DNA of 64,000 nt from Morganella morganii (GCF_019243775.1 NZ_CP069157.1:1426001-1490000); one strand, 5' to 3'; positions 48,071 through 60,317 are shown, counted from the first letter of the stretch. Notes: generated by a model from the sequence alone, not told the origin. Program-made: numbers and translations.

Positions 48071-49870
48071 ATGATGACAGAAAGTAATACGCAGACCGCA
48101 CAGCGTCCCGCGTGGCAGACTCACGATTACCTGGATGATCCGGTAATTGAGGAGCTGCGCCGTAAGTTCGGTCCTGACGCATTTACGGTTCAGCCGACAC
48201 GTACCGGGATGCCGGTCGTCTGGGTGAAGCGTGAGCAGCTTCTGGAAGTGATGTTTTACCTTAAGTCGCTGCCGAAACCGTATGTGATGCTGTTCGATCT
48301 GCACGGGACGGATGAGCGCCAGCGCACCCATCGCGAAGGTCTGCCTGCGGCGGACTATTCCGTGTTTTATCACCTGATTTCCATTGAGCGTAACCGCGAT
48401 ATCATGCTCAAGGTGGCGCTGAGTGAAAACGATCTGCATGTGCCGACGGTGATTTCCGCATTCCCGAATGCAAACTGGTATGAGCGCGAAACCTGGGAAA
48501 TGTTCGGTATCATTATCGACGGACACCCGAATCTGCGCCGTATTATGATGCCGCCGACATGGGAAGGGCATCCGCTGCGTAAAGATTACCCGGCGCGGGC
48601 AACGGAATTTGATCCGTTTGTCCTGACCAAACAGAAAGAAGATCTGGAAATGGAGGCGCTGACCTTCAAACCGGAAGAGTGGGGCATGAAACGCGGCAAC
48701 GAGAACGAGGACTTTATGTTCCTGAACCTCGGCCCGAACCACCCGTCTTCTCACGGTGCTTTCCGTATCATCCTTCAGCTTGACGGTGAAGAGATTGTCG
48801 ATTGTGTGCCGGATATCGGCTACCACCACCGTGGTGCGGAAAAAATGGGCGAGCGCCAGTCCTGGCACAGCTACATTCCGTACACTGACCGTATCGAATA
48901 CCTCGGCGGCTGCGTCAACGAGATGCCGTATGTGCTGGCGGTGGAAAAACTGGCGGGGATTGAAGTTCCGGCACGTGTGGATGTGATCCGCGTGATGCTG
49001 TCAGAACTGTTCCGTATTAACAGTCACCTGCTGTATATCAGTACATTTATTCAGGATACCGGGGCGATGACGCCGGTCTTCTTTGCCTTTACCGATCGCC
49101 AGAAAGTTTATGATGTGGTGGAAGCCATTACCGGTTTCCGTATGCATCCGGCCTGGTTCCGTATCGGCGGCGTGGCACACGATCTGCCGAAAGGCTGGGA
49201 TCGCCTGCTGCGTGATTTCCTCGACTGGATGCCGAAACGTCTGGAATCCTATGTCACTGCCGCACTGAAAAACTCCATCCTCAAAGGCCGTTCCGTCGGT
49301 GTGGCCGCTTACAACGCGAAAGAAGCCCTCGACTGGGGGGTGACCGGTGCCGGTCTGCGCGCCACCGGGATCGATTTCGACGTGCGTAAATGGCGTCCGT
49401 ATTCCGGCTATGAGAATTTCGATTTTGAAGTGCCTGTTGCCGCCAACGGCGACTGCTATGACCGCGTGATGCTGAAAGTGGAAGAAGTGCGTCAGAGTCT
49501 GCGCATTCTGGAACAGTGCCTGAAAAACATGCCGGAAGGGCCGTTCAAGGCGGATCACCCGCTGACCACGCCGCCGCCGAAAGAGCGCACGTTACAGCAC
49601 ATTGAAACCATGATTAACCACTTCCTCCAGGTGTCATGGGGTCCGGTGATGCCGGCTCAGGAATCTTTCCAGATGATTGAGGCCACGAAAGGGATTAACA
49701 GTTACTACCTGACCAGTGACGGCAGCACCATGAGTTACCGTACCCGAATCCGTACACCAAGTTATGCCCATCTGCAGCAGATCCCGTCGGTGATCAGCGG
49801 CAGCCTGGTCTCTGACCTGATTGTGTACCTCGGAAGTATCGATTTCGTTATGTCGGATGTGGATCGCTGA
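48071..49870 (+). CDS. nuoC: NADH-quinone oxidoreductase fused subunit C/D
   Basis: A fused NuoC-NuoD subunit of the peripheral arm, as in E. coli, of 599 aa. The NuoC part (about residues 1-190) ends with the complex I 30-kDa signature [20 protein letters not shown]. The NuoD part (about 210-599) has [16 protein letters not shown] and [13 protein letters not shown] and forms, with NuoB, the quinone-binding pocket (His and Tyr expected there). ATG codons stand at 48071 and 48074. The gap of 75 bp from nuoB is the longest inside the operon. Confidence 0.96.
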   Translation: MMTESNTQTAQRPAWQTHDYLDDPVIEELRRKFGPDAFTVQPTRTGMPVVWVKREQLLEVMFYLKSLPKPYVMLFDLHGTDERQRTHREGLPAADYSVFYHLISIERNRDIMLKVALSENDLHVPTVISAFPNANWYERETWEMFGIIIDGHPNLRRIMMPPTWEGHPLRKDYPARATEFDPFVLTKQKEDLEMEALTFKPEEWGMKRGNENEDFMFLNLGPNHPSSHGAFRIILQLDGEEIVDCVPDIGYHHRGAEKMGERQSWHSYIPYTDRIEYLGGCVNEMPYVLAVEKLAGIEVPARVDVIRVMLSELFRINSHLLYISTFIQDTGAMTPVFFAFTDRQKVYDVVEAITGFRMHPAWFRIGGVAHDLPKGWDRLLRDFLDWMPKRLESYVTAALKNSILKGRSVGVAAYNAKEALDWGVTGAGLRATGIDFDVRKWRPYSGYENFDFEVPVAANGDCYDRVMLKVEEVRQSLRILEQCLKNMPEGPFKADHPLTTPPPKERTLQHIETMINHFLQVSWGPVMPAQESFQMIEATKGINSYYLTSDGSTMSYRTRIRTPSYAHLQQIPSVISGSLVSDLIVYLGSIDFVMSDVDR

Positions 49871-49921
49871 TTATGCAAGAACTGAACCCTGAAGCAAAAA
49901 AAACACTGCAAGGCGCAGTGA

Positions 49922-50422
49922 ATGCGGCGCAGCCAGCCGGAAAAAAAACCTGATTTTGTGCTGAGTGACGAAGAGCGCGCCGAAATCGAAGCGGAAAAAC
50001 ACCATTACGAAGATCCGCGTGCCGCCTCTATCGAAGCGCTGAAAATTGTGCAGAAGCACCGTGGCTGGGTGGAAGACGGCGCGATTTACGCCATCAGCGA
50101 TGTGCTGGGCATCCCGGCGAGTGATGTGGAAGGTGTGGCGACATTCTACAGCCAGATCTACCGTCAGCCGGTCGGCCGTCATGTGATCCGTTACTGTGAC
50201 AGCGTGGTGTGCCACATCACCGGTTACCAGGGGATCAAGGCCGCACTCGAGCGCAAACTGAATATTCAGCCGGGACAGACAACCGCCGACGGCCGCTTTA
50301 CGCTGCTGCCGACCTGCTGCCTCGGAAACTGTGACAAAGGGCCGACCATGATGGTTGATGAAGATACCCACAGTCACGTTACGCCTGAAGCCATTGAAAC
50401 GTTACTGGAGCAGTATCCATGA
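49922..50422 (+). CDS. nuoE: NADH-quinone oxidoreductase subunit E, 5' end disturbed by an A8 tract
   Basis: NuoE carries the 2Fe-2S cluster N1a. Ligands are in YCDSVVCHI and [13 protein letters not shown]. From the conserved [20 protein letters not shown] onward it matches E. coli NuoE. The N-terminus is odd. An ATG at 49873, three bases after the nuoD stop and at the usual nuoE start position, opens a protein-like frame ([20 protein letters not shown]) that ends at a TGA at 49951 just after eight A (49941-49948). Dropping one A would run it straight into the conserved frame. As written, the conserved frame can start at the ATG at 49922 (166 aa, the E. coli length) with only a weak AAGG upstream. 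The stop overlaps nuoF. Confidence 0.85.
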   Translation: MRRSQPEKKPDFVLSDEERAEIEAEKHHYEDPRAASIEALKIVQKHRGWVEDGAIYAISDVLGIPASDVEGVATFYSQIYRQPVGRHVIRYCDSVVCHITGYQGIKAALERKLNIQPGQTTADGRFTLLPTCCLGNCDKGPTMMVDEDTHSHVTPEAIETLLEQYP

Positions 50423-51771
50423 CAGTGAAAACGGTTTGCCGTACTGCGGAAACGCATCCTCTCACCTGGCGGTTGCGCGACGACCATCAGCCGGTGTGGC
50501 TGGATGAATACCGCAGTAAAAACGGTTATGCGGGGGTGGAACGCGCCCTGAAAGGCATGGCACCGGATGAGATCACAAATCTTGTCAAAGATGCGGGTCT
50601 GAAGGGCCGCGGCGGTGCGGGGTTCTCCACGGGTCTGAAGTGGAGCCTGATGCCGAAAGACGAGAGCATGAATATCCGTTACCTGCTGTGTAACGCCGAC
50701 GAAATGGAACCGGGTACCTACAAAGACCGGCTCCTGATGGAACAACTGCCGCACCTGCTGGTGGAAGGGATGCTGATCAGCGCCTTCGCCCTGAAAGCAT
50801 ACCGGGGCTATATTTTCCTGCGCGGCGAGTACATTGAGGCAGCGAAACATCTGCGTCATGCCATTGAAGAAGCGAAAGCCGCCGGTCTGCTGGGGAAAAA
50901 TATCCTCGGCAGCGGGTTTGATTTTGAGCTGTTTGTGCACACCGGTGCCGGGCGTTATATCTGCGGGGAAGAAACCGCACTGATTAACTCCCTGGAAGGC
51001 CGCCGCGCCAATCCGCGCTCCAAACCGCCGTTCCCGGCCAGTTCCGGGGTCTGGGGTAAACCGACCTGTGTCAACAACGTCGAAACCCTGTGTAACGTAC
51101 CGGCGATTCTGGCACACGGCAAAGAGTGGTATATCGGTCTGAGTGAAGGTAAAAGCACCGATGCCGGTACCAAACTGATGGGCTTTTCCGGCCGCGTGAA
51201 AAATCCGGGTGTCTGGGAACTGCCGTTCGGCACCACCGCCCGTGAAATCCTCGAGGATTACGCCGGGGGCATGCGCGACGGACTGACTTTAAAAGCCTGG
51301 CAGCCGGGTGGTGCGGGAACCGACTTTCTGACACAGGATCACCTTGATTTACCGATGGATTTTGAGCACATCGGCAAAGCGGGCAGCCGTCTGGGAACGG
51401 CGCTGGCAATGGCGGTGGACAATGAAATCAACATGGTGTCACTGACCCGTAACCTCGAAGAGTTTTTCGCCCGTGAATCCTGCGGCTGGTGTACACCGTG
51501 CCGTGACGGACTGCCGTGGAGCGTGAAAATTCTGCGCGCAATAGAAAAAGGGGAAGGCCAGCCGGGAGACATTGAGACATTAGAGCAATTATGTCGTTTC
51601 CTGGGACCGGGTAAAACCTTCTGCGCACACGCGCCGGGCGCGGTAGAGCCGTTACAGAGTGCGATCAAATATTTCCGTGATGAATTTGAAGCGGGGATCG
51701 TACAGCCGGTTTACGGCAACGTGCAGACCATTGCCGGGATCCAGCCGAACCTGCTGAAGCAGCGCTGGTGA
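50419..51771 (+). CDS. nuoF: NADH-quinone oxidoreductase subunit F
   Basis: NuoF binds NADH and FMN and holds the 4Fe-4S cluster N3, so it is the electron entry point of complex I. The Gly-rich FMN/NADH loop is [19 protein letters not shown]; the N3 ligands are in [12 protein letters not shown] plus a later Cys in [10 protein letters not shown]. The 450-aa protein starts [20 protein letters not shown], close to E. coli. The ATG overlaps the nuoE stop (ATGA), indicating coupled translation. Confidence 0.96.
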   Translation: MTVKTVCRTAETHPLTWRLRDDHQPVWLDEYRSKNGYAGVERALKGMAPDEITNLVKDAGLKGRGGAGFSTGLKWSLMPKDESMNIRYLLCNADEMEPGTYKDRLLMEQLPHLLVEGMLISAFALKAYRGYIFLRGEYIEAAKHLRHAIEEAKAAGLLGKNILGSGFDFELFVHTGAGRYICGEETALINSLEGRRANPRSKPPFPASSGVWGKPTCVNNVETLCNVPAILAHGKEWYIGLSEGKSTDAGTKLMGFSGRVKNPGVWELPFGTTAREILEDYAGGMRDGLTLKAWQPGGAGTDFLTQDHLDLPMDFEHIGKAGSRLGTALAMAVDNEINMVSLTRNLEEFFARESCGWCTPCRDGLPWSVKILRAIEKGEGQPGDIETLEQLCRFLGPGKTFCAHAPGAVEPLQSAIKYFRDEFEAGIVQPVYGNVQTIAGIQPNLLKQRW

Positions 51772-51829
51772 TCCCTTACGGATTTTCGTTTAACGCCTGC
51801 ATAGCAGGCCTTTTGGAAGCATGCTGACT

Positions 51830-54553
51830 ATGGCTACAATACATGTAGACGGCAAAGAATATGAAGTCGACGGCGCGGATAACCTGCTGCATGCCTGTCT
51901 TTCGCTCGGACTTGATATTCCGTATTTTTGCTGGCATCCGGCGCTGGGAAGCGTCGGCGCTTGCCGCCAGTGTGCGGTAAAGCAATATCAGAATGCCGAT
52001 GACACCCGTGGTCGTCTGGTAATGTCATGTATGACACCGGCACAGGACGGCACCTTTATCTCGATTGATGATGAAGAAGCCAAAAAGTTCCGGGAAAGTG
52101 TGGTGGAGTGGCTGATGACCAACCACCCGCACGATTGTCCTGTCTGTGAGGAGGGAGGTAACTGCCATCTTCAGGATATGACCGTCATGACCGGGCATTC
52201 AGTGCGCAAATACCGCTTCACAAAACGTACCCATCAGAATCAGGAGCTGGGGCCGTTTGTTGCACATGAAATGAACCGCTGTATCGCCTGTTACCGTTGT
52301 GTCCGTTACTACAAAGATTATGCGGACGGTACGGATTTCGGCGTTTACGGCGCACACGACAACGTGTACTTCGGGCGTCCGGAAAGCGGCACGCTGGAAA
52401 GTGAATTCTCCGGTAACCTGGTGGAAATTTGTCCGACCGGGGTCTTTACCGACAAAACCCACTCTGAACGTTATAACCGCAAATGGGATATGCAGTTTGC
52501 ACCGAGCGTCTGCCAGCAGTGCAGCGTCGGCTGTAACATCAGCCCGGGCGAGCGTTACGGCGAACTGCGCCGTATCGAAAACCGTTATAACGGTACCATC
52601 AACCATTACTTCCTCTGCGACAAAGGCCGCTTCGGTTACGGTTATGTCAACCGTGATGACCGTCCGCGTCAGCCGCAGCAGCGCCGTGGTGATGACTGGC
52701 TTACTATCAATGCGGAGCAGGCGGAACGCGCGGCGGCAGATATGCTGTATCACGCGAAACGCACTATCGGTATCGGTTCGCCGCGTGCCAGTGTGGAAAG
52801 CAACTTTGCACTGCGTGAACTGGTCGGAGCGGAAAACTTCTTCAGCGGCCTGTCAGCCGGAGAACAGCACCGTCTGGAAATGATGCTGGAAATCTTACAG
52901 CAGGGTGGTATCTACACCCCGTCACTGCGTGAGATGGAAAACTATGATGCCGTGCTGGTGCTGGGTGAAGATCTGACTCAAACCGCTGCCCGTGTGGCAC
53001 TCTCTGTCCGTCAGGCCGTGAAGGGCAAAGCCCGCGAAATGGCCGCTGCACAGAAAGTGGCGGACTGGCAGATTGCCGCTATCCAGAATATCGGCCAGCG
53101 TGCGAAATACCCGCTGTTTGTCACAGCGGTGGATACCACCCGTCTGGCAGATGTGGCAGCGCTGCACTACAACGCTCCGGTGGATGATCAGGCGCGTCTG
53201 GGCTTTGCCGTTGCCAATATCATTGATAACACCGCGCCGGCAGTCACGGATTTACCGGCAGATGTGAAAGCGCAGGCAGAAATGATTGCACAGGCGCTGA
53301 ACGGTGCGAAAAAACCGCTGATTATCAGCGGCAGCAACCCGGGCAGTGATGCACTGATTCAGGCGGCGGCAAACGTGGCCTGGGCACTGAAAGATAAAGG
53401 TATTGACGCCGGGCTGACCTTTGTCGGCGCGGAAGCCAACAGCTTTGGTGCCGCCATGACAGAAGCGCAGCCGCTGGATAAAGCACTGGCTCTGCTGGCA
53501 GACGGCAGCGCGGATACCGTGGTGGTGATGGAAAACGACCTTTACCGCCATGCGGATAAAGCCGCTGTTGACCGTGCGCTGGATGCAGCAGCAAATGTGA
53601 TTGTGCTGGATCATCAGCGCACTGACATTATGGATAAGGCTTCGCTGATCCTCTCCGCCAGCAGTTTTGCGGAAAGTGACGGTACACTCATCAACCACGA
53701 AGGCCGCGCACAGCGCTTCTTCCAGGTCTATGAGCCATCCTTCTACGACAAATCCATCATTATGCATGAAAGCTGGCGCTGGCTGACTGCCCTGTACAAT
53801 GATCTCAATGAAAACACCCGTGACTGGTCACAGCTTGATCATGTGATTGATGCCTGCATTGAGCAGATGCCGCACCTGGCCGGGATCAAAGATGCCGCAC
53901 CGGATGCTGCATTCCGTATCCGCGGACAGAAACTGGCCCGTGAGCCGCACCGCTACAGCGGGCGTACCGCGATGCTGGCGAATGTCAGTGTGCACGAGCA
54001 GCGTCAGCCGCAGGACAAAGACACGGCGTTTGCCTTCTCGATGGAAGGGAACAACAGCCCGTCAGCACCGCGTCAGCAAATTCCGTTTGCCTGGGCGCCG
54101 GGCTGGAACTCACCGCAGGCATGGAACAAATTCCAGGCGGAAGTGGGTGGTCATCTGCGTTTCGGTGATCCGGGTGTGCGTCTGTTCAGCGAAAAAGACG
54201 GCGGTATGGATTACTTCAGTACCATTCCGGCGGCATTTGCGCCGCAGCAGAATGTCTGGACGGTTGCGCCGTATTATCACCTGTTCGGCAGTGAGGAATT
54301 ATCACAGCGGGCACCAGTGATTCAGGAACGTATGACGGACAGCTATGTGATGTTAAATGTACAGGATGCACAGCAGCTGAATGTGGCGGAAGGTCAGATT
54401 CTGTCGGTACAGCTGACTGACGGCGCCCTGACACTGCCGGTGCGTATCAGCACACAGCTGACAGCCGGACAAATCGGTCTGCCGCTGGGTATGCCGGGCA
54501 TTTCGCCGGTACTGGCGGGTGCGGCGGTTAATCTGCAGGAGGTGGCACAATGA
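51830..54553 (+). CDS. nuoG: NADH-quinone oxidoreductase subunit G
   Basis: NuoG is the largest peripheral subunit and carries clusters N1b, N4, N5 and the extra N7. The N-terminal ferredoxin-like domain has [33 protein letters not shown] and [14 protein letters not shown] bind 4Fe-4S clusters, and [13 protein letters not shown] begins the molybdopterin-oxidoreductase-like domain. About 907 aa, as in E. coli. The ATG at 51830 gives [13 protein letters not shown], identical in style to E. coli; the ATG at 51821 is closer to GGAAG and cannot be excluded. The stop overlaps nuoH by four bases. Confidence 0.95.
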   Translation: MATIHVDGKEYEVDGADNLLHACLSLGLDIPYFCWHPALGSVGACRQCAVKQYQNADDTRGRLVMSCMTPAQDGTFISIDDEEAKKFRESVVEWLMTNHPHDCPVCEEGGNCHLQDMTVMTGHSVRKYRFTKRTHQNQELGPFVAHEMNRCIACYRCVRYYKDYADGTDFGVYGAHDNVYFGRPESGTLESEFSGNLVEICPTGVFTDKTHSERYNRKWDMQFAPSVCQQCSVGCNISPGERYGELRRIENRYNGTINHYFLCDKGRFGYGYVNRDDRPRQPQQRRGDDWLTINAEQAERAAADMLYHAKRTIGIGSPRASVESNFALRELVGAENFFSGLSAGEQHRLEMMLEILQQGGIYTPSLREMENYDAVLVLGEDLTQTAARVALSVRQAVKGKAREMAAAQKVADWQIAAIQNIGQRAKYPLFVTAVDTTRLADVAALHYNAPVDDQARLGFAVANIIDNTAPAVTDLPADVKAQAEMIAQALNGAKKPLIISGSNPGSDALIQAAANVAWALKDKGIDAGLTFVGAEANSFGAAMTEAQPLDKALALLADGSADTVVVMENDLYRHADKAAVDRALDAAANVIVLDHQRTDIMDKASLILSASSFAESDGTLINHEGRAQRFFQVYEPSFYDKSIIMHESWRWLTALYNDLNENTRDWSQLDHVIDACIEQMPHLAGIKDAAPDAAFRIRGQKLAREPHRYSGRTAMLANVSVHEQRQPQDKDTAFAFSMEGNNSPSAPRQQIPFAWAPGWNSPQAWNKFQAEVGGHLRFGDPGVRLFSEKDGGMDYFSTIPAAFAPQQNVWTVAPYYHLFGSEELSQRAPVIQERMTDSYVMLNVQDAQQLNVAEGQILSVQLTDGALTLPVRISTQLTAGQIGLPLGMPGISPVLAGAAVNLQEVAQ

Positions 54554-55527
54554 GCAGCTGGTTTACACCTGAATTAATCGATGTGCTGATTAATGTTCTC
54601 AAAGCCGTTGTGATCCTGCTGGTGGTTGTAACCTGCGGTGCCTTTATGAGTTTCGGTGAACGCCGCCTGCTGGGGCTGTTCCAGAACCGCTACGGGCCGA
54701 ACCGTGTGGGCTGGGGCGGGTCGCTCCAGCTGGTCGCGGACATGATCAAAATGTTCTTTAAAGAGGACTGGACACCGAAATTCGCTGACCGCTTTATCTT
54801 CACCCTGGCGCCGATGGTGGCATTCACCTCGCTGCTGCTGGCCTTTGCGATTGTACCGGTCAGCCCGGACTGGGTGGTGGCGGATCTCAATATCGGGATC
54901 CTGTTCTTCCTGATGCTGGCGGGACTGGCGGTATATGCTGTTCTGTTCGCGGGCTGGTCGAGTAACAACAAATACTCACTGCTCGGCGCAATGCGTGCCT
55001 CGGCGCAGACGGTCAGTTATGAAGTGTTCCTCGGACTCTCGGTTCTGGGTGTGGTGGCGCAGGCGGGTTCCTTTAACCTGCTGGATATCGTCAACTCCCA
55101 GACCACAGTCTGGAACGTTATTCCGCAGATTTTCGGCTTTATCACCTTTGCGATTGCGGGCGTGGCAGTGTGTCACCGTCACCCGTTTGACCAGCCGGAA
55201 GCTGAGCAGGAACTGGCGGACGGTTATCACATTGAATATTCGGGGATGAAGTTCGGTCTGTTCTTCGTCGGGGAATATATCGGTATCGTGACAGTTTCCG
55301 CCCTGATTGTGACGCTGTTCTTCGGGGGCTGGCACGGACCATTCCTGCCGCCGTTTGTCTGGTTCGCGCTGAAAACCGCTTTCTTTATGATGATGTTTAT
55401 CCTGATCCGTGCGTCGCTGCCGCGACCGCGTTATGACCAGGTGATGTCATTCGGCTGGAAAGTGTGTCTGCCGCTGACACTGATAAACCTGCTGGTGACA
55501 GCAGCCGTGATCCTGATAGCTCAATAA
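54550..55527 (+). CDS. nuoH: NADH-quinone oxidoreductase subunit H
   Basis: NuoH is the membrane subunit that forms the quinone tunnel and links redox chemistry to proton pumping. The 325-aa protein shows about eight hydrophobic segments, with the signatures [20 protein letters not shown] (first loop) and [20 protein letters not shown] (acidic loop). Length equals E. coli NuoH. ATGA overlap with nuoG; nuoI follows after 14 bp. Confidence 0.96.
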   Translation: MSSWFTPELIDVLINVLKAVVILLVVVTCGAFMSFGERRLLGLFQNRYGPNRVGWGGSLQLVADMIKMFFKEDWTPKFADRFIFTLAPMVAFTSLLLAFAIVPVSPDWVVADLNIGILFFLMLAGLAVYAVLFAGWSSNNKYSLLGAMRASAQTVSYEVFLGLSVLGVVAQAGSFNLLDIVNSQTTVWNVIPQIFGFITFAIAGVAVCHRHPFDQPEAEQELADGYHIEYSGMKFGLFFVGEYIGIVTVSALIVTLFFGGWHGPFLPPFVWFALKTAFFMMMFILIRASLPRPRYDQVMSFGWKVCLPLTLINLLVTAAVILIAQ

Positions 55528-55541
55528 GGGGTGATTGAACC

Positions 55542-56084
55542 ATGACATTGAAAGAGTTAGTGGTTGGTTTCGCCACCCAGGTACGCAGTATTTGGATGAT
55601 AGGGCTTCATGCCTTCCATAAACGCGAAACCCAGATGTACCCGGAAGAGCCGGTTTACCTGCCGCCGCGCTACCGAGGCCGGATTGTGCTGACGCGCGAC
55701 CCGGACGGTGAGGAGCGCTGTGTCGCCTGTAACCTGTGCGCCGCGGTATGTCCGGTCGGCTGTATCTCTCTGCAGAAAGCAGAACATGAGGACGGCCGCT
55801 GGTATCCGGAATTTTTCCGCATCAACTTCTCACGCTGCATTTTCTGCGGATTATGCGAAGAAGCCTGCCCGACCACCGCAATCCAGCTGACGCCGGATTT
55901 CGAACTGGGTGAGTTTAAGCGCCAGGATCTGGTGTATGAAAAAGAAGATTTATTAATCTCCGGTCCGGGTAAATATCCTGACTATAACTTCTATCACAAA
56001 ACCGGGATGGCGGTTGCGGGCAAAGCCAAAGGCGAAGCCGACAACGAAGCCAAGCCGATTGATGTGAAAAGTCTGCTGCCATAA
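55542..56084 (+). CDS. nuoI: NADH-quinone oxidoreductase subunit I
   Basis: NuoI is a ferredoxin-type subunit with clusters N6a and N6b. The two CxxCxxCxxxCP motifs are [17 protein letters not shown] and [17 protein letters not shown]. The 180-aa protein agrees with E. coli NuoI (180). It passes electrons between NuoG and NuoB on the peripheral arm. nuoJ starts 13 bp later. Confidence 0.96.
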   Translation: MTLKELVVGFATQVRSIWMIGLHAFHKRETQMYPEEPVYLPPRYRGRIVLTRDPDGEERCVACNLCAAVCPVGCISLQKAEHEDGRWYPEFFRINFSRCIFCGLCEEACPTTAIQLTPDFELGEFKRQDLVYEKEDLLISGPGKYPDYNFYHKTGMAVAGKAKGEADNEAKPIDVKSLLP

Positions 56085-56097
56085 GGGGAGAAAATCC

Positions 56098-56634
56098 ATG
56101 GAAATTACCTTTTATGTCGCCGGACTGATCGCCATTCTGGCCACGCTGTGTGTGATCACACAGACCAACCCGGTGCATGCGCTGCTGTATCTGATCACCT
56201 CGCTGCTGGCACTCTCTGCGGTCTTCTTTGCTCTCGGCGCTTATTTCGCCGGGGCACTGGAGATTATCGTCTACGCAGGTGCCATCATGGTGCTGTTCGT
56301 GTTTGTGGTGATGATGCTCAACCTCGGGCGGGCGGTTGTCGACCAGGAACGCAAATGGCTGTCCCCGTCTGTCTGGATGGGGCCGGGCCTGCTCTCGGCA
56401 GTTCTGCTCGGCGTGATGATTTACGGCATCAGCTCTCTGAAAGATAACGGTATCGCCGGTGAGGTGGTTACCGCAAAACAGGTGGGTATCAGTCTGTTCG
56501 GCCCGTATGTTCTGGTGGTTGAACTGGCCTCCTTCCTGCTGCTGGCGGGTCTGGTGGTGGCATACCACATCGGGCGTGACGAAAAAGCGGGCGGCGATAT
56601 TGTCAGTCAGCGCAACACGGAGGAAAAAGCATGA
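56098..56634 (+). CDS. nuoJ: NADH-quinone oxidoreductase subunit J
   Basis: NuoJ is a membrane subunit with five hydrophobic helices, including the pi-bulge helix [20 protein letters not shown] that takes part in coupling. 178 aa, with the start [20 protein letters not shown] matching E. coli NuoJ (184). A GGGGAG ribosome-binding site precedes it. Its stop overlaps the nuoK start (ATGA). Confidence 0.95.
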   Translation: MEITFYVAGLIAILATLCVITQTNPVHALLYLITSLLALSAVFFALGAYFAGALEIIVYAGAIMVLFVFVVMMLNLGRAVVDQERKWLSPSVWMGPGLLSAVLLGVMIYGISSLKDNGIAGEVVTAKQVGISLFGPYVLVVELASFLLLAGLVVAYHIGRDEKAGGDIVSQRNTEEKA

Positions 56635-56933
56635 TCCCTCTGCACCACGGATTAATTCTCGCGGCTGTGCTCTTCATCCTCGGTTTCACCTGTCTGGTGA
56701 TCCGACGCAATCTGCTGTTTATGCTGATTGGCCTGGAAGTGATGATTAACGCGGCGGCTCTGGCGTTTGTCGTCGGCGGCAGCTACTGGAACCAGCCGGA
56801 CGGACAGGTGATGTATATCCTAGCCATCAGTCTGGCGGCGGCTGAAGCGAGTATCGGGCTGGCACTGTTGCTGCAATTGCATCGTCAGCGTCAGGATCTG
56901 GATATTGATAAAGTCAGTGAGATGCGCGGATGA
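56631..56933 (+). CDS. nuoK: NADH-quinone oxidoreductase subunit K
   Basis: NuoK is the small MrpC-like membrane subunit (100 aa, three helices). The conserved Glu residues of the proton path are in [20 protein letters not shown] and [20 protein letters not shown]. Length equals E. coli NuoK. It overlaps both nuoJ and nuoL by four bases, so J-K-L are translationally coupled. Confidence 0.96.
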   Translation: MIPLHHGLILAAVLFILGFTCLVIRRNLLFMLIGLEVMINAAALAFVVGGSYWNQPDGQVMYILAISLAAAEASIGLALLLQLHRQRQDLDIDKVSEMRG

Positions 56934-58771
56934 ACTTACTCTTTTTAACCATTTTGCTGCCGCTGATTGGCTTTCTGTTATTAGCCTTTTCACGCGGCCG
57001 CTGGTCAGAAAATGTGTCAGCCACCATCGGCACCGGTTCGGTGGGACTGGCGGCACTCACAGCGCTGTGGGCGGGGATGGATTTCTTCGCTAACGGCGGC
57101 GGGGTGTATCAGCAGACACTGTGGACATGGATGGATACCGCTTCCTTCTCCATCCCGGTTACCCTGGTGCTGGACGGCCTGTCGCTGACCATGCTGGGTG
57201 TGGTCACAGGTGTCGGTTTCCTGATCCACATGTATGCCTCCTGGTATATGCGCGGTGAAGAGGGCTATTCCCGCTTCTTCGCCTACACCAACCTGTTTAT
57301 CGCCAGTATGGTGATTCTGGTGCTGGCCGATAATATGCTGCTGATGTACCTCGGCTGGGAAGGGGTGGGGCTGTGCAGTTATCTGCTGATCGGCTTCTAT
57401 TACACCAACCCGGCCAACGGCGCAGCGGCAATGAAAGCCTTTATCGTCACCCGTATCGGTGATGTGTTCCTGGCGATCGGCATGTTTATCCTGTGGGATA
57501 AACTGGGCACCCTGAGCTTCCGTGAACTGGCGGTTCTGGCTCCGCAGCATATTGCGGCCGGTTCTGACCTGATTTTCTGGGCGACTCTGATGATCCTCGG
57601 CGGTGCGGTCGGTAAATCCGCGCAGTTACCACTCCAGACCTGGCTTGCGGACGCAATGGCCGGTCCGACACCGGTTTCGGCACTGATCCACGCCGCAACC
57701 ATGGTAACCGCGGGTGTGTATCTGATTGCCCGTACCCATGAGCTGTTCCTGTTATCACCGGAAGTGCTGCATTTAGTCGGCGTGGTCGGTGCTGTCACCC
57801 TGGTGATGGCCGGTTTTGCCGCGCTGGTGCAGACGGATATCAAACGTGTTCTTGCCTACTCCACCATGAGCCAGATTGGTTATATGTTCCTGGCGCTCGG
57901 TGTGCAGGCGTGGGATGCGGCGATTTTCCACCTGATGACCCATGCATTCTTCAAAGCCCTGTTATTCCTGGCCTCCGGCTCGGTGATCCTGGCCTGCCAC
58001 CACGAGCAGAACATCTTTAAGATGGGCGGACTGCGGAAAAAAATTCCGTTTGTCTATCTCTGCTTCCTGGTGGGCGGTGCCGCACTGGCCGCACTGCCGC
58101 TCATCACCGCCGGTTTCTACAGTAAAGATGAAATCCTGTGGGGTGCGGTGGTTCAGGGTCAGAACCCGCTGTTTATCGCCGGTCTGGTCGGTGCCTTTAT
58201 GACATCGCTCTATACCTTCCGGATGATTTTCATCGTGTTCCACGGCAAAGAGCATACACAGGCGCATGCGGTGAAAGGCTTTACCCATACTTTCCCGTTA
58301 CTGGTGCTGATGGTGCTCTCCACTGCCGCCGGTGCCTTTATCCCGCAACCGCTGCACGGCGTGTTCCCGGCGGAAACCCTTACCGGTTCTGCTGACGGCA
58401 AACTGACTACCGAAATTATTTCCGGTGTGGTTGCTGTGGCGGGGATTGTGCTGGCCGCAATGCTCTGGCTGGGCCGTCGTACGCTGGTGACAGCGGTTGC
58501 GAATTCCGCGCCGGGACGCTTCTTCTCGGCCTGGTGGTTCCGCGCATGGGGCTTTGATGACCTGTATGATGCGATTTTTGTTAAGCCGTTTAAAGCGGTG
58601 GGCTGGTTGCTGCAGAGTGACCCGCTGAACAGCCTGATGAATCTGCCTGCGCTGTTTGCCCGCTGGAGTAACAAAGGACTGAGCCTGAGTGAAAACGGAC
58701 AGGTCCGCTGGTATATCGCCTCTATGGGGCTGGGTGCAGTGCTAGTTCTCGCTCTGCTGTTTTTGGTTTAA
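56930..58771 (+). CDS. nuoL: NADH-quinone oxidoreductase subunit L
   Basis: NuoL is the distal antiporter-like proton pump subunit with the long lateral helix. The 613-aa protein (E. coli also 613) has about 16 hydrophobic segments. Key text includes [20 protein letters not shown] (with the conserved Glu), [20 protein letters not shown] and the Lys-containing [20 protein letters not shown]. The C-terminal part from about residue 500 makes the lateral helix HL. Confidence 0.96.
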   Translation: MNLLFLTILLPLIGFLLLAFSRGRWSENVSATIGTGSVGLAALTALWAGMDFFANGGGVYQQTLWTWMDTASFSIPVTLVLDGLSLTMLGVVTGVGFLIHMYASWYMRGEEGYSRFFAYTNLFIASMVILVLADNMLLMYLGWEGVGLCSYLLIGFYYTNPANGAAAMKAFIVTRIGDVFLAIGMFILWDKLGTLSFRELAVLAPQHIAAGSDLIFWATLMILGGAVGKSAQLPLQTWLADAMAGPTPVSALIHAATMVTAGVYLIARTHELFLLSPEVLHLVGVVGAVTLVMAGFAALVQTDIKRVLAYSTMSQIGYMFLALGVQAWDAAIFHLMTHAFFKALLFLASGSVILACHHEQNIFKMGGLRKKIPFVYLCFLVGGAALAALPLITAGFYSKDEILWGAVVQGQNPLFIAGLVGAFMTSLYTFRMIFIVFHGKEHTQAHAVKGFTHTFPLLVLMVLSTAAGAFIPQPLHGVFPAETLTGSADGKLTTEIISGVVAVAGIVLAAMLWLGRRTLVTAVANSAPGRFFSAWWFRAWGFDDLYDAIFVKPFKAVGWLLQSDPLNSLMNLPALFARWSNKGLSLSENGQVRWYIASMGLGAVLVLALLFLV

Positions 58772-58790
58772 ATAAGGGACACATTGCGCC

Positions 58791-60311
58791 ATGCTATTAC
58801 CCTGGCTGATTTTACTTCCCTTCATCGGCGGCCTGCTGTGCTGGCAGGCTGAGCGCTTCGGCACAAAGCTGCCGCGCTGGATCGCGCTGCTGGCGATGGG
58901 GATCACGTTATTTCTTTCTCTGTATCTGTGGATGCAGGGGAACTACAGCTTAGTTAACCCGAAAGGCGTTCCGGACTGGCAGGAGCAGTATTTCCTGGAG
59001 TGGATCCCGCGTTTCGGTATCAATATTCATCTGGCTCTGGATGGTCTGTCGCTGCTGATGGTGGTGCTGACCGCGCTGCTCGGCCTGCTGGCTATCCTCT
59101 GTTCCTGGGGTGAAAACCAGCCGTATCAGGGCTTCTTCCATCTGAACCTGCTGTGGATCCTCGGCGGTGTGATGGGCGTGTTCCTGGCGATGGATCTTTT
59201 CCTGTTCTTCTTCTTCTGGGAAATGATGCTGGTGCCGATGTACTTCCTGATCGCACTGTGGGGACACAGTGGTTCCGACGGCAAAACCCGTATCGGGGCG
59301 GCAACCAAGTTCTTCATCTACACCCAGGCGAGTGGTCTGGTGATGCTGATTGCCATTATGGCACTGGCGATTGTTCATCATAACGCCACCGGCCAGTGGA
59401 GCTTCGCGTATGAAGATCTGCTGAACACGCCGATGAGTTACGGTGTGCAGTATATGCTGATGCTGGGCTTCTTTATCGCGTTTGCGGTCAAGATGCCGGT
59501 GGTTCCGCTGCACGGCTGGCTGCCGGATGCACACAGTCAGGCGCCGACAGCAGGTTCTGTCGACCTGGCGGGTATTCTGCTGAAAACCGCTGCTTATGGT
59601 CTGCTGCGTTTCAGTCTGCCGCTGTTCCCGGAAGCCTCTGCGGACTTCACACCAATCGCCATGTGGCTGGGTGTCGTCGGTATCTTCTACGGCGCGTGGA
59701 TGGCGTTCAAACAGACGGATATCAAGCGTCTGATCGCCTACACCAGCGTGTCGCATATGGGCTTTGTGCTGATTGCGATTTACTCGGCGAGTATGCTGGC
59801 GTATCAGGGTGCGGTGGTGCAGATGATTGCACACGGTCTGTCGGCGGCGGGTCTGTTTATTCTGTGCGGTCAGTTATATGAGCGCCTCGGCACCCGTGAT
59901 ATGCGTCAGATGGGCGGTCTGTGGAAGCGGATTAAATTCCTGCCGGCACTGTCACTGTTCTTTGCGGTGGCAACGCTCGGGATGCCGGGTACGGGTAACT
60001 TCGTCGGTGAATTCATGATCCTGTTCGGCAGCTTCGGCAGCTACACCCTGATCACTGTGATTTCCTCTGCGGGTCTGGTGTTTGCTTCCGTTTACGCGCT
60101 GTGGATGATGCAGCAGGCGTATTACGGTGCACCGAAGTCTGAAGAGCCAATCGCGGGCATGAATCTGCGTGAATTTTCCATCGTGATGCTGCTGGTGGTC
60201 TTACTGGTGATTCTGGGTGTTTACCCGCAGCCGGTGCTGGATACCTCGTCAGCGGCGATGGCAAACATTCAGCAGTGGTACACTGCTTCAATTTCAAATA
60301 CAGGGTTGTAA
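58791..60311 (+). CDS. nuoM: NADH-quinone oxidoreductase subunit M
   Basis: NuoM is the second antiporter-like proton pump subunit. The 506-aa protein has about 14 hydrophobic segments and the family motifs FLFFFFWEMMLVPMYFLIAL (conserved Glu), PVVPLHGWLPDAHSQAPTAG and TDIKRLIAYTSVSHMGFVLI. Length is near E. coli NuoM (509). nuoN starts 6 bp after its stop. Confidence 0.96.
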   Translation: MLLPWLILLPFIGGLLCWQAERFGTKLPRWIALLAMGITLFLSLYLWMQGNYSLVNPKGVPDWQEQYFLEWIPRFGINIHLALDGLSLLMVVLTALLGLLAILCSWGENQPYQGFFHLNLLWILGGVMGVFLAMDLFLFFFFWEMMLVPMYFLIALWGHSGSDGKTRIGAATKFFIYTQASGLVMLIAIMALAIVHHNATGQWSFAYEDLLNTPMSYGVQYMLMLGFFIAFAVKMPVVPLHGWLPDAHSQAPTAGSVDLAGILLKTAAYGLLRFSLPLFPEASADFTPIAMWLGVVGIFYGAWMAFKQTDIKRLIAYTSVSHMGFVLIAIYSASMLAYQGAVVQMIAHGLSAAGLFILCGQLYERLGTRDMRQMGGLWKRIKFLPALSLFFAVATLGMPGTGNFVGEFMILFGSFGSYTLITVISSAGLVFASVYALWMMQQAYYGAPKSEEPIAGMNLREFSIVMLLVVLLVILGVYPQPVLDTSSAAMANIQQWYTASISNTGL

Positions 60312-60317
60312 CGCGCC

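Noticed and set aside
47927..48868. Minus-strand reading frame of 313 codons across nuoB-nuoCD
   Set aside because: It lies opposite highly conserved complex I genes and its composition is that of an antisense shadow; no domain recognised.
58950..59834. Minus-strand reading frame of 294 codons across nuoM
   Set aside because: Gln/His-rich shadow of nuoM without any family signature.
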